Shown here in pieces: positions 45,186-53,390 of a DNA stretch of 64,000 bases. Below the pieces are notes generated by a model that was not told the DNA's origin, ran no database searches, and saw only the letters and a program-made list of their open reading frames with translations. The stretch is taken from positions 62,001 through 126,000 of the forward strand of contig JABCZO010000004.1 of the NCBI GenBank assembly GCA_013289615.1. The letters run 5' to 3'. The position numbers were made by a program, and so were the translations under genes. Origin of the DNA: Gammaproteobacteria bacterium. GTDB taxonomy: Bacteria; Pseudomonadota; Gammaproteobacteria; Steroidobacterales; Steroidobacteraceae. Numbering within the stretch: the first letter of the stretch is position 1; each line of letters begins with the position of its first letter.

Positions 45186-45425
45186 TCAAAAATCGATGCA
45201 GCGCCCGAATTTTTCCCAGTCTCCGAAGCGCGTGGGATCCGGACCCGGCGCACCGCCGATTTCCCCCGGCGGCCGCCGCGTCTGGCCCGGCGTGGGTGCC
45301 CCCGGCGCTGCGACCATCGGCGCAGCCGGCAATGCCGGGCCGGCGTCGTTCGCTGTGCGCTCAACCGACGCGAGGGGCCCTGCTGCAAAATCCGGCATGC
45401 ACACAAGTGTGCCAGAATTGCCCAT
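45186..45425 (-). CDS. DUF1674/SDHAF4-like succinate dehydrogenase assembly factor
   Basis: A 79-residue protein with a variable, Pro/Ala-rich N-terminus. Its C-terminus ends EIGGAPGPDPTRFGDWEKFGRCIDF (written here in parts: EIGGAPGPDPTR, then FGDWEKFGRCIDF). This end is the hallmark of the DUF1674 family, whose eukaryotic member SDHAF4 binds flavinylated succinate dehydrogenase subunit A and prevents oxidant formation during assembly. It directly precedes sdhC, 11 nt away, so it would be the first gene of the sdh operon. The start is uncertain: ATG 45425, GTG 45428, or ATG 45398 are possible. A gene this short is easy to miss in automatic annotation. Confidence 0.85.
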   Translation of the reverse strand: MGNSGTLVCMPDFAAGPLASVERTANDAGPALPAAPMVAAPGAPTPGQTRRPPGEIGGAPGPDPTRFGDWEKFGRCIDF

Positions 45426-45466
45426 CACCGACCACCGCGCCAGCGCGGTAAAACACGGCTCATGCG

Positions 45467-46339
45467 ATGAACCAGCCCGCCGCCGTCTGCCTGCTCGATG
45501 ACTTGGGAGCGCTGCGATTCAGCGGCGCCGAGGTCGAGAAATTCCTGCAGGGCCAGTTGTCGAACGATGTATCGAGGGTCTCGGCCGGCGCGCTGCTGCG
45601 CGCGGGTGTGCACAATCCGCAGGGACGCACGCTGGCACTGCTGGGGCTGATCGGCGCCGGTCAGGGCGAGGTGCTGGCGCTGCTGCCGCTCGAGCTGGTG
45701 GCGAGCATGGCGACGCATCTGCGCCGCTACCTGCTGCGCGCCAAAGTCACCATCAGCGACGCCAGCGCGCACTATCGCGTGCTTGGCCTTGCCAGCCCGG
45801 ATGCCGCCGGCGGGCTCACCGGCCAGCGGGTGGGCTATGGGCTGGCGCACGAGCCGCGCGCGCTGCTGCTACAGAGCGCGCTCGAGCCCCCGCCCTCGCT
45901 GCCGCTGCTGTCGCGCGAGCAGTGGCGGGCGCTGGACATCGCCGCCGGGCTGGCGCAGGTCTACAGCGCCACCTCGGGCCAGTTCGTGGCGCAGATGCTC
46001 AACCTGGATTGCATCGACGCCGTCTCGTTCACCAAGGGCTGCTACACCGGTCAGGAAGTCATCGCCCGCGCGCACTATCGCGGCCGCATCAAGCGCCGGC
46101 TGCAACGCTTCGTGAGCCGTTCGGCGCTGCGGCTGGCCGCCGGCGATGCCGGCCGCCTGGACGATGGGCGCAGCTTTCGCGTGGTCGAAGCCACGCAGCA
46201 TGCCGCGGGACAGTGTGAGTTCCTCGCGGTGGCGTCGCTGGCCGGCGCCGGGCAGGAGGCGGATGAGAGCGGCCAGTTGCTGGCGAGCGGCGGCGTGGCG
46301 GCCAGCGCGCTGCCGTTGCCCTACACGCTGCCCGAATAG
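45467..46339 (+). CDS. ygfZ: tRNA-modifying/Fe-S cluster protein YgfZ
   Basis: A folate-binding protein related to the T-protein of glycine cleavage (GcvT), involved in maintaining certain iron-sulfur enzymes and in tRNA modification. The 290-residue protein has the signature FTKGCYTGQEVIARAHYRGRIKRRL (about 185-209; conserved Cys in KGCYTGQE) and an N-terminal FLQGQLSNDV. It is divergent from the DUF1674-sdh operon, with about 40 nt between. Its 3' end is 2 nt from the convergent GGDEF-EAL gene. Confidence 0.95.
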   Translation: MNQPAAVCLLDDLGALRFSGAEVEKFLQGQLSNDVSRVSAGALLRAGVHNPQGRTLALLGLIGAGQGEVLALLPLELVASMATHLRRYLLRAKVTISDASAHYRVLGLASPDAAGGLTGQRVGYGLAHEPRALLLQSALEPPPSLPLLSREQWRALDIAAGLAQVYSATSGQFVAQMLNLDCIDAVSFTKGCYTGQEVIARAHYRGRIKRRLQRFVSRSALRLAAGDAGRLDDGRSFRVVEATQHAAGQCEFLAVASLAGAGQEADESGQLLASGGVAASALPLPYTLPE

Positions 46340-46341
46340 AA

Positions 46342-49020
46342 CTAGCTGCTGCTGACGGACTTGAGGATGCGCTGCGGCTGGGCGACGCCGTAGCCCTGCG
46401 CGAAGTCGACGCCGATGTTCCTGAGCATCTGGATGATCTCGGCGTTCTCGGCAAATTCGGCGATGGTCTGCTTGCCGGTCAGGTGACCGATCTCGTTGAT
46501 CGAGCGCACCATCTCGCGATCGATCGGATCGTGCAGGATCTCGCGCACGAAGCTGCCGTCGATCTTCAGGTAATCCACCGGGAAATGCTTCAGGTAGCCG
46601 AACGAGGACAGTCCGGTGCCGAAGTCGTCGAGCGCGAACTTGCAGCCCAGCTCCTTGAGCGCCTGGATGAAGCGATTGGCCTGGGAGAAGCTGGCGACCG
46701 CGGCGGTCTCGGTGATCTCGAAGCAGATCTTGGAGGCATCCAGGCCGCTGCGGTGGAATTGATCGATCACAAACGGCAGGAACTTGTCGTCGCCCAGGCT
46801 CTGGCCGGACAGGTTGATCGAGCACATCGACAGCCGCTCGCGCTCGTCGGCCTCCGACACCAGCCAGCGCAGCGCATTCTCGACCACCCAGCGATCGATG
46901 CTCGGAATGATGCCGTAGCGCTCGGCCGCGGCGATGAAACTGTCGGGCGCGACGATGCGGCCGTTCTCATCGCGCATGCGCAGCAGCAGCTCGTAGTGCG
47001 CGCCGGTCTCGGGTACCTGCAGCGGCAGGATCGGCATCCGGAACAGCTCGAAGCGGCCCTCTTCCAGCGCCGCGTTGATGCGCGCCGCCCATTGCATCTC
47101 GCGCCGGCGGCGCATCAGCTCGATGTCGTTCTCGGCAAAACTGTGGACGCGGTTGCGGCCCTGCTCCTTGGCCGCCGCGCAGGCACTGTCGGCGGCCGAC
47201 AGGATCGAGGCGACGTCCTCGTTGTCGGCGGTAATCGGCACCACGCCGATGCTGGCGCCGAGGCGAAACACCCGCTCTTCCCAGCTGAAGCGGAAATTTC
47301 GCACCGCCTCGCGCAGCGATTCGGCCATGCGCATGGCTTCATCGAGCGTGCAGCTCTCCAGCAGAATGCCGAATTCATCGCCGCGCAGACGCGACAGCGT
47401 GTCGCGCCAGCGCACCTTGGACTTCAGCAGCGCGCCGACCTGGCCGAGCAGTGCGTCGCCGGCGCTGTGGCCGCAGGTGTCGTTGACGATCTTGAACTGG
47501 TCGATATCCAGGTAGCACAGCGCGTAGGACGCCTCGCGCGCCTTGGCGCTCTTGAGCGCGCGCTCCAGCCGCTCCTCGAATTCGCGCCGGTTGACCAGGC
47601 CGGTCAGCAGGTCATGACTGGCGTGGTAGCTCAGGCGCCGGTTGAGTTCTCTTGATTCGCTGACGTCGTGGAATACCAGCACCCCGCCGCCGACCTTGCC
47701 GTTGCCCGAGCGAATCGGGGAGGCACTGCTCTCGACGTACAGCTCGTTGCCGTCGCGCCGGATCAGCAGCATCGGACGCACCGACTTGATCGGCCGGGCG
47801 CGCCGTATCGAGACCGACAGCGGATTCTCCAGCGGCTCGCAGGTCTCCTCGTGGAAGGCGCGGAAGATCTCCTCAACCGGCCGGCCCATCGCATCCTCAA
47901 GCCGCCAGCCGGTGAGCTGTTCGGCCACCGGGTTGATGTAATCGATGGTGGAGGCGGCATCGGTGGTGATGACGCCGTCGCCGATCGACTGCAGCGTGAT
48001 CTGCGCGCTCTCCTTCTCGCGAAACAGCGCCTCCTCGTACAGCTTGCGCTCGGTGATGTCGAGCTCGACACCGACCAGGCGCAGCAGCCGGCCGTGCGCA
48101 TCGAGCTGCGCCTTCGCGCGGCTGATGACCCAGCGCCATTCGCCGCTGCGGTGGCGCATGCGATGTACGCTCTCGAAGATCGGCGTCTTGTCGGCCACGT
48201 GCTCGCGGATCGCCGATTGCACGCGCGACATGTCGTCCGGATGTACCAGGCTGCGCCAGTCGAAACCGCCCTTCAGGTCAGCCTCGTCATAGCCGAGCAT
48301 CGCGCGCCAGCGCGGCGAGAAATACACATCGTTGCCCTCGACATCGAAATCCCACAGCCCGTCGTTGGCGGCCAGCTCGGCGAGCGCATTGCGCTCCTCG
48401 ACGCGCAGCAGCGCCTGCGACAGGCGCACGCGCTCCAGGCCGGTCGCCAGGCTGGTGCCGAGCAGCTTCATCAGCAGCTGCAGATTGACGTCGAAGCCGC
48501 CGCGCGGCACGCCGTAGGCAAGGGCGAGCAGCCCGGCGGGCTGCTGCTTGATGCGGTAGGCGACCAGCAGCGCCGAGCCGATCGCCAGCTCCGCCAGCGC
48601 GCCGGCATCCTCGGCCTGCTCCTTGCGCGGCGAGCCGGTATCGCGAAACTCAGACAGCCGCAGGTGATCGAAGCGCGAATTCAGCCAGGGCAATGATTTG
48701 GTCGGGGTGCCGCGCAGCGCTTCCGGGTTACATTGCGCAAAGTGGCCGCGTGCGCACAGTACCGACTCGATGTGCTGGCCACTGGCGTCGAGCTGCGCGA
48801 TGAAGGCGGCGTCGGCCGAGGTGGCATCGCGAAACGCTTCCAGGCTGCGCTGGATGCACTGCTCGGCGGTGTCGCGTTCCAGATTCTGCAGGTCGACCGC
48901 GATCTTGGTGCAGGCGACATCAATACCCGGCGCAGCCCGATCCGCCTTGCCGGTCCAGAATTGCGGAACGAGGACGTCGGACGCCGATAGGTCGGTAATG
49001 GTGCCCGGCGGCTTGGACAT
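46342..49020 (-). CDS. GAF-PAS-PAS-GGDEF-EAL signalling protein
   Basis: An 892-residue cytoplasmic cyclic-di-GMP protein. From the N-terminus it has a GAF-like domain (about 45-200), PAS (about 210-330, NDGLWDFDVEGNDVYFSPRWRAMLGY), PAS (about 340-450), GGDEF (about 460-620) and EAL (about 640-885). The GGDEF signature is RGDEF (about 544-548), compatible with diguanylate cyclase activity. The EAL motif reads ELL (YELLLRM, about 677), while the other phosphodiesterase residues (NLSGQSL, EITET, LDDFGTG, KIDGSFV, EFAE) are kept, so hydrolysis is possible. The start is ATG 49018-49020. No transmembrane segment or response-regulator partner is visible. Confidence 0.92.
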   Translation of the reverse strand: MSKPPGTITDLSASDVLVPQFWTGKADRAAPGIDVACTKIAVDLQNLERDTAEQCIQRSLEAFRDATSADAAFIAQLDASGQHIESVLCARGHFAQCNPEALRGTPTKSLPWLNSRFDHLRLSEFRDTGSPRKEQAEDAGALAELAIGSALLVAYRIKQQPAGLLALAYGVPRGGFDVNLQLLMKLLGTSLATGLERVRLSQALLRVEERNALAELAANDGLWDFDVEGNDVYFSPRWRAMLGYDEADLKGGFDWRSLVHPDDMSRVQSAIREHVADKTPIFESVHRMRHRSGEWRWVISRAKAQLDAHGRLLRLVGVELDITERKLYEEALFREKESAQITLQSIGDGVITTDAASTIDYINPVAEQLTGWRLEDAMGRPVEEIFRAFHEETCEPLENPLSVSIRRARPIKSVRPMLLIRRDGNELYVESSASPIRSGNGKVGGGVLVFHDVSESRELNRRLSYHASHDLLTGLVNRREFEERLERALKSAKAREASYALCYLDIDQFKIVNDTCGHSAGDALLGQVGALLKSKVRWRDTLSRLRGDEFGILLESCTLDEAMRMAESLREAVRNFRFSWEERVFRLGASIGVVPITADNEDVASILSAADSACAAAKEQGRNRVHSFAENDIELMRRRREMQWAARINAALEEGRFELFRMPILPLQVPETGAHYELLLRMRDENGRIVAPDSFIAAAERYGIIPSIDRWVVENALRWLVSEADERERLSMCSINLSGQSLGDDKFLPFVIDQFHRSGLDASKICFEITETAAVASFSQANRFIQALKELGCKFALDDFGTGLSSFGYLKHFPVDYLKIDGSFVREILHDPIDREMVRSINEIGHLTGKQTIAEFAENAEIIQMLRNIGVDFAQGYGVAQPQRILKSVSSS

Positions 49021-49161
49021 TTGTGCCAAATTCTCGCACAGCACTGGCGAAATTCAAGCTAAGCCGCTGATTTATTGACACACGTCTAGGATTGAGACGA
49101 AATCGGGGGCGCTGCCCGGGCGCTTGGGGGCATGCTTGCAGCGCCCGCTATAGCCTGAGCA

Positions 49162-49911
49162 CTATAACCCGAGCGCCGACTTCGCCGCCGCGAACGTCGC
49201 CTGCATCGACTGCTGCATTTCGAGCTGCAACGCCGCCAGCGCGGCCGCATCAAGCGTGCGCGGCACTTCGCGCGGGGCACCGATCGCGATCGCGATTCGA
49301 CAGAACGGCAGCGGCAGCACGAAGCGATCCCAGTGCACCAGCGCGGCGCGCGAGGCCGCGAACGCCAGCGGCAGCATCGGCCGGCCCGACATCTGCGCCA
49401 GCAGGATGGCGCCCGGCTTGAACTTGAAGCGCGGTCCGCGCGGCCCATCCGGGGTGATGATCGGGGAAACCTGCTCGCGCATCAGCGCCTCGAAATAAGC
49501 CTTGAGCGCCAGCGCTCCGGTATGCGAGGAGGAGCCGCGGATCACATAGCCGCCGGCGCGCCGCACGATCATCGCGCCCAGTTCCCCGTCGACCGAGGGG
49601 CTGATCAGGAAGCCGAGGCGCAACGGGCGCCGTGCCTGCTGCAGCAGCAGGTAGCGCGCGCAGAACAGCTGGTGCTGGTGCCAGTAGCAGGGCAGGAACG
49701 ATGGCCAGCGCGCCAGCACCGCATCCAGATGCTGCTCGCCGACCACCACCACGATGCGGCAGCTCGCCCACCACAGCCGCATCAATCCGAGCAGCGTGGG
49801 CGCGGCCAAGCGGTAGAGCCAGCGGCGCATGGGCCCCATGCGCCGGCCGGACGTGGTTACCTGCCGGTAGATCGTGTTGCGGAATGCGCCGCCGGGCTTG
49901 TCTTCGCTCAT
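49162..49911 (-). CDS. DUF374 lysophospholipid acyltransferase-like protein
   Basis: A 249-residue membrane-associated acyltransferase. It has an N-terminal hydrophobic segment (RLAAPTLLGLMRLWWASCRIVVV) and HQHQLFCARYLL, matching the DUF374 His motif. The distinctive blocks GSSSHTGALALKAYFEAL (about 127-144) and ITPDGPRGPRFKFKPGAILLA (about 151-171) are present. The family is related to Kdo/lipid acyltransferases. It is divergent from the pigment cluster and only about 95 nt from it; a role in attaching the product to a lipid is inference from that position. Confidence 0.86.
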   Translation of the reverse strand: MSEDKPGGAFRNTIYRQVTTSGRRMGPMRRWLYRLAAPTLLGLMRLWWASCRIVVVVGEQHLDAVLARWPSFLPCYWHQHQLFCARYLLLQQARRPLRLGFLISPSVDGELGAMIVRRAGGYVIRGSSSHTGALALKAYFEALMREQVSPIITPDGPRGPRFKFKPGAILLAQMSGRPMLPLAFAASRAALVHWDRFVLPLPFCRIAIAIGAPREVPRTLDAAALAALQLEMQQSMQATFAAAKSALGL

Positions 49912-50006
49912 GCTTAGGGCCTGTCCGATTCTGCGTGATCGATGCCACCTGAGACAAGGCAGCGCCCCGGTCGAAGCGCGCGCTGGGCTAGAATCGCGCG
50001 CTGAAG

Positions 50007-52004
50007 ATGAACGCGACCCCCCTGAATAGCTCCGGCGCGATGAGCGCCCACACGCTGACCGAGCTGCTGGAAGCCAACCGCGGCGCGGCGCGCCACATCA
50101 GCTATCTGGAAGGCGAACGCGAGACGCGCAGCGTGGCCTTCGGCGAGCTCTACGAGCGAGCGCTCGCCATCCTGCATCGGCTGCAGCGACTGGGCGCACG
50201 GCCCGGCGACAAGCTGATCCTGTTCCTGTCCAGCAACGAGCCGTTCATCGACGCCTTCTGGGCGGCGCTGCTCGGCGGCATCATCGCAGTGCCGGTCGCC
50301 CCCGGTATCAGCGATGAACACCGGCACAAGCTGCTGCGCATCGCCGCCAAACTCAAGTCGCCTTATATCTACACCGAGCAGCGCCTGCTCGAGCGCGTCG
50401 GCGCCACCGCCGGCGACGCCCATGAGCTGGCAACACTCGAGGCGCTGCGCGCGCGCGCCTTTCTGGTGGACGAACTCGAGCAGCTCGGACGCGCTGGCAA
50501 GCTGCATCGCGCACGAGCGGCCGATGTCGCCTTCATCCAGTTCTCCTCCGGATCCACCGGCGATCCCAAGGGCGTGGTGCTCACGCACGCCAACCTGCTG
50601 GCCAATATCCGCGGCGTGACCCAGATCGCCCGTTTCAACCAGGATGACGTCAGCCTGTCGTGGATGCCGCTGACGCACGACATGGGCCTGATCGGATTTC
50701 ATCTGGTGATGTTCGCCAATCGGATGCACAGCCACCTGATGCCGACCGATCTGTTCGTGCGCCGGCCGCTGCTGTGGCTGCAGTTTGCCGCGCGCATACG
50801 CGCCAGCATTCTGTGTTCACCGAATTTCGGCTACCGTCACTACCTCAAGGTGCTGGGCGATCGGGCGCCGGGCGAGCTCGACCTGTCGGGCGTGAGGCTG
50901 ATCTTCAACGGCGCCGAGCCCATAAGCGTCGAGCTGTGCGATCAGTTTCTCGACCGGCTGGCACCCTGCGGGCTCGCGCGCGCATCGATGTTCCCGGTCT
51001 ATGGCCTCGCCGAGGCATCGCTGGCCGTGAGCTTTCCCGAGCCCGGCGTGCCTTATCGCGCGACCGGCTTCAACCGCCATCAGCTCGGTGTCGGCGAGCA
51101 ACCGCAAACCCTCGCGCCCGGACAGGCCGACGCGGTGACGCTGGCAAGCGTCGGGCGCGCCATCCCGTACTGTGAGCTGCGCATCGCCGCCAACGATGAT
51201 GCGCCGATGCCAGCGCAGCACGTCGGCCACATCCAGATTCGCGGCGGCAACGTCACCGGCGGCTATTTCGAGGATGCCGATGCCAACGCTGTCAGTCATA
51301 CCGCCGACGCCTGGCTGCGCACCGGTGATCTCGGTCTGATCCATGACGGCGAGCTCTACATCACCGGTCGCCACAAGGAGATCCTGTTCGTCAACGGACA
51401 GAACTATTACCCGCACGACCTGGAGCGCATCGCCGAGGAGGTCCCGGGTCTGGAGCTCGGCAAGGTCATGGTCGCCGGCGTGCGAGCACCCGATGCCCAG
51501 GCCGACGAGCTAGTGATCTTCGTGCTCCATCGCACTGAGTTGGCCGAATTCCTGCCGATCGCACGCCAGGTCGCGGCCCGGATCGGCGAGCATGCCGGAC
51601 TCGAGGTCGGCGCCGTGGTGCCGGTGAAGCGCATTCCGAAGACCACCAGCGGCAAGTTTCAGCGCCATCTGCTCGAGCAGCAGTATCTGGACGGTGCTTT
51701 CAACAGCGAACTGGCCGAGCTGGCGCGGCTGCGCGCCCAGCAGCCCGCGGCGCGCAGCGACGGCAGCGACATCGCCCGCCAGCTGCGCGCCATCTGCGAG
51801 CAGGAGCTCGACGGGCGCAGCATCGACCTCGACGAGAGCCTGTTCGACCTCGGCGCCAGCTCACTGAAGCTGATTGCGATCCATGAGCGCATCGAGCGGC
51901 TGTGGCCGGGCCTGGTAGATATTACCGATATCTTCGATCACCCGAGCATCGGCGCGCTGGCTCGCCTCATCGAGCAAAAGCTGGCAGCAGCGACGAGCTC
52001 GTGA
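50007..52004 (+). CDS. Acyl-AMP ligase fused to an acyl carrier domain
   Basis: A 665-residue two-domain protein. Residues about 15-565 form an adenylate-forming ligase with P-loop-like FSSGSTGDPKGVVLTHANL (about 176-194), SWMPLTHDMGLIGFHL, YGLAEASLAVSFP, and the hinge/C-terminal TGDLG and KTTSGKFQR (catalytic Lys at about 548). The SWMPLTHDMGLIG type is shared with fatty acyl-AMP ligases that load carrier proteins. Residues about 585-660 are a carrier domain with the phosphopantetheine Ser in DLGASSLKLIAIHE. It probably activates an acyl chain and loads it on its own carrier. It is the first gene of the rightward cluster. Confidence 0.9.
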   Translation: MNATPLNSSGAMSAHTLTELLEANRGAARHISYLEGERETRSVAFGELYERALAILHRLQRLGARPGDKLILFLSSNEPFIDAFWAALLGGIIAVPVAPGISDEHRHKLLRIAAKLKSPYIYTEQRLLERVGATAGDAHELATLEALRARAFLVDELEQLGRAGKLHRARAADVAFIQFSSGSTGDPKGVVLTHANLLANIRGVTQIARFNQDDVSLSWMPLTHDMGLIGFHLVMFANRMHSHLMPTDLFVRRPLLWLQFAARIRASILCSPNFGYRHYLKVLGDRAPGELDLSGVRLIFNGAEPISVELCDQFLDRLAPCGLARASMFPVYGLAEASLAVSFPEPGVPYRATGFNRHQLGVGEQPQTLAPGQADAVTLASVGRAIPYCELRIAANDDAPMPAQHVGHIQIRGGNVTGGYFEDADANAVSHTADAWLRTGDLGLIHDGELYITGRHKEILFVNGQNYYPHDLERIAEEVPGLELGKVMVAGVRAPDAQADELVIFVLHRTELAEFLPIARQVAARIGEHAGLEVGAVVPVKRIPKTTSGKFQRHLLEQQYLDGAFNSELAELARLRAQQPAARSDGSDIARQLRAICEQELDGRSIDLDESLFDLGASSLKLIAIHERIERLWPGLVDITDIFDHPSIGALARLIEQKLAAATSS

Positions 52005-52038
52005 CGGTGCGCTACCGCACCCTGCTAGAATCCGAGCC

Positions 52039-53367
52039 ATGATGGAGCGCGGATCGCCCGATGCCGCTGCGTTGAACGGCGATGCGGCGCTGCAGCAAAC
52101 GGATGTGCTGGTGATCGGCGGTGGCCCGGCCGGATCCACGGTCGCGACCCTGCTGGCACGGCGCGGCCACCAGGTCACGCTGGTCGAGAAAGACCAGCAC
52201 CCGCGCTTCCATATCGGCGAATCGCTGCTGCCCGCCAACCTGCCGCTGTTCGAACAGCTCGGCGTCGCCGAGCAGGTGCGCGCGATCGGCATGCAGAAAT
52301 GGGGCGCCGAATTCATCTCGCCCTGGGATGGGCGAGAGCAGGATTTTCGCTTCGCGGAGGCCTGGGACAAATCGATGCCGTACGCCTACCAGGTGCGGCG
52401 TTCACAGTTCGATGAGATCCTGATCCGAAATGCCGCGCTGGCGGGTGCCGAGGTCATCGAACACTGCCGCGTGCGCAGCGTCGAATTTGGCAAGCGCGGC
52501 GTGCGCATCGAGGCCGAGCACCAGGATGGGCGCAAGCAGTGCTGGCAGGCACGCTACCTCGTCGATGCATCGGGCCGCGATACCTTCCTGGCCAATCGCC
52601 TGGGCGCCAAGCGGCGCAATCCCAGGCACAGCAGCGCGGCGCTGTTTGCCCATTTCAGCGGCGCGCGACGCCACCCGGACGAGCGTGCCGGCCACATCTC
52701 GATCTACTGGTTCGATCACGGCTGGTTCTGGTTCATCCCGCTGCACGATGGCGCGACCAGCGTCGGCGCGGTGGTCTGGCCTTATTACCTCAAGTCGCGC
52801 AGCACCCCGGTGGACGAGTTCTTCCTTGCCACCATTGGGTTGTGCGCGCCGCTGGCGCAACGCCTGGCCACTGCCACGCTGATCACCGAGGTCGAGGCCA
52901 CCGGCAACTATTCCTACAGCTCGACGCGCAGCCATGGCGAGGGCTATCTGCTGCTGGGCGATGCCTATGCCTTCATCGACCCGGTGTTCTCCTCCGGCGT
53001 GATGCTGGCGATGAACAGCGCCTTCGTCGGCGCCGATGCAGTCGATGCCTGCCTGCGTGCACCGGCGCGCGCCGGCGCGGCGCTGCGCGCATTCGACCGC
53101 TCGGTGCGCCGCGGTCCGCGCGAGTACTCGTGGTTCATCTATCGGGTCACCACGCCGACGATGCGCGAGATGCTGCTGGCGCCGCGCAATCTGCTGCGCA
53201 TGAAGGAGGCGCTGATGTCGGTGCTGGCGGGCGATATCTTCGGGCGCACGCCGATCTGGAAGTCGGTGCGCGCCTTCAAGCTCACCTACCGCATTTTCTC
53301 GTTGCTGCACCCGCTGCGCACGCTCCTGGCCGCGCGCCGTCGCAGCCTGAACATCCGCCCGGCCTGA
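52039..53367 (+). CDS. FAD-dependent halogenase-like oxidoreductase
   Basis: A 442-residue flavoprotein. The FAD-binding loop is GGGPAGSTVATLLARRG (about 31-47). The stretch HIGESLLPANLPLF (about 57-70) and the motif WFWFIP (about 228-233, fitting WxWxIP) are features of flavin-dependent halogenases and their relatives. GYLLLGDAYAFIDPVFSSGV (about 304-323) is the second FAD-contact region. By analogy with brominated xanthomonadins, it could halogenate the aryl head or polyene. Related enzymes act instead as hydroxylases or reductases, so substrate and activity are open. It lies 34 nt after the ligase gene. Confidence 0.82.
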   Translation: MMERGSPDAAALNGDAALQQTDVLVIGGGPAGSTVATLLARRGHQVTLVEKDQHPRFHIGESLLPANLPLFEQLGVAEQVRAIGMQKWGAEFISPWDGREQDFRFAEAWDKSMPYAYQVRRSQFDEILIRNAALAGAEVIEHCRVRSVEFGKRGVRIEAEHQDGRKQCWQARYLVDASGRDTFLANRLGAKRRNPRHSSAALFAHFSGARRHPDERAGHISIYWFDHGWFWFIPLHDGATSVGAVVWPYYLKSRSTPVDEFFLATIGLCAPLAQRLATATLITEVEATGNYSYSSTRSHGEGYLLLGDAYAFIDPVFSSGVMLAMNSAFVGADAVDACLRAPARAGAALRAFDRSVRRGPREYSWFIYRVTTPTMREMLLAPRNLLRMKEALMSVLAGDIFGRTPIWKSVRAFKLTYRIFSLLHPLRTLLAARRRSLNIRPA

Positions 53368-53390
53368 AGCGGCGGCGCACTTAGGCATTG

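Noticed and set aside
45196..45501. Gly/Pro-rich open frames on the plus strand over the DUF1674 gene
   Set aside because: They are shadows; the minus-strand frame carries the conserved SDHAF4-type C-terminus.
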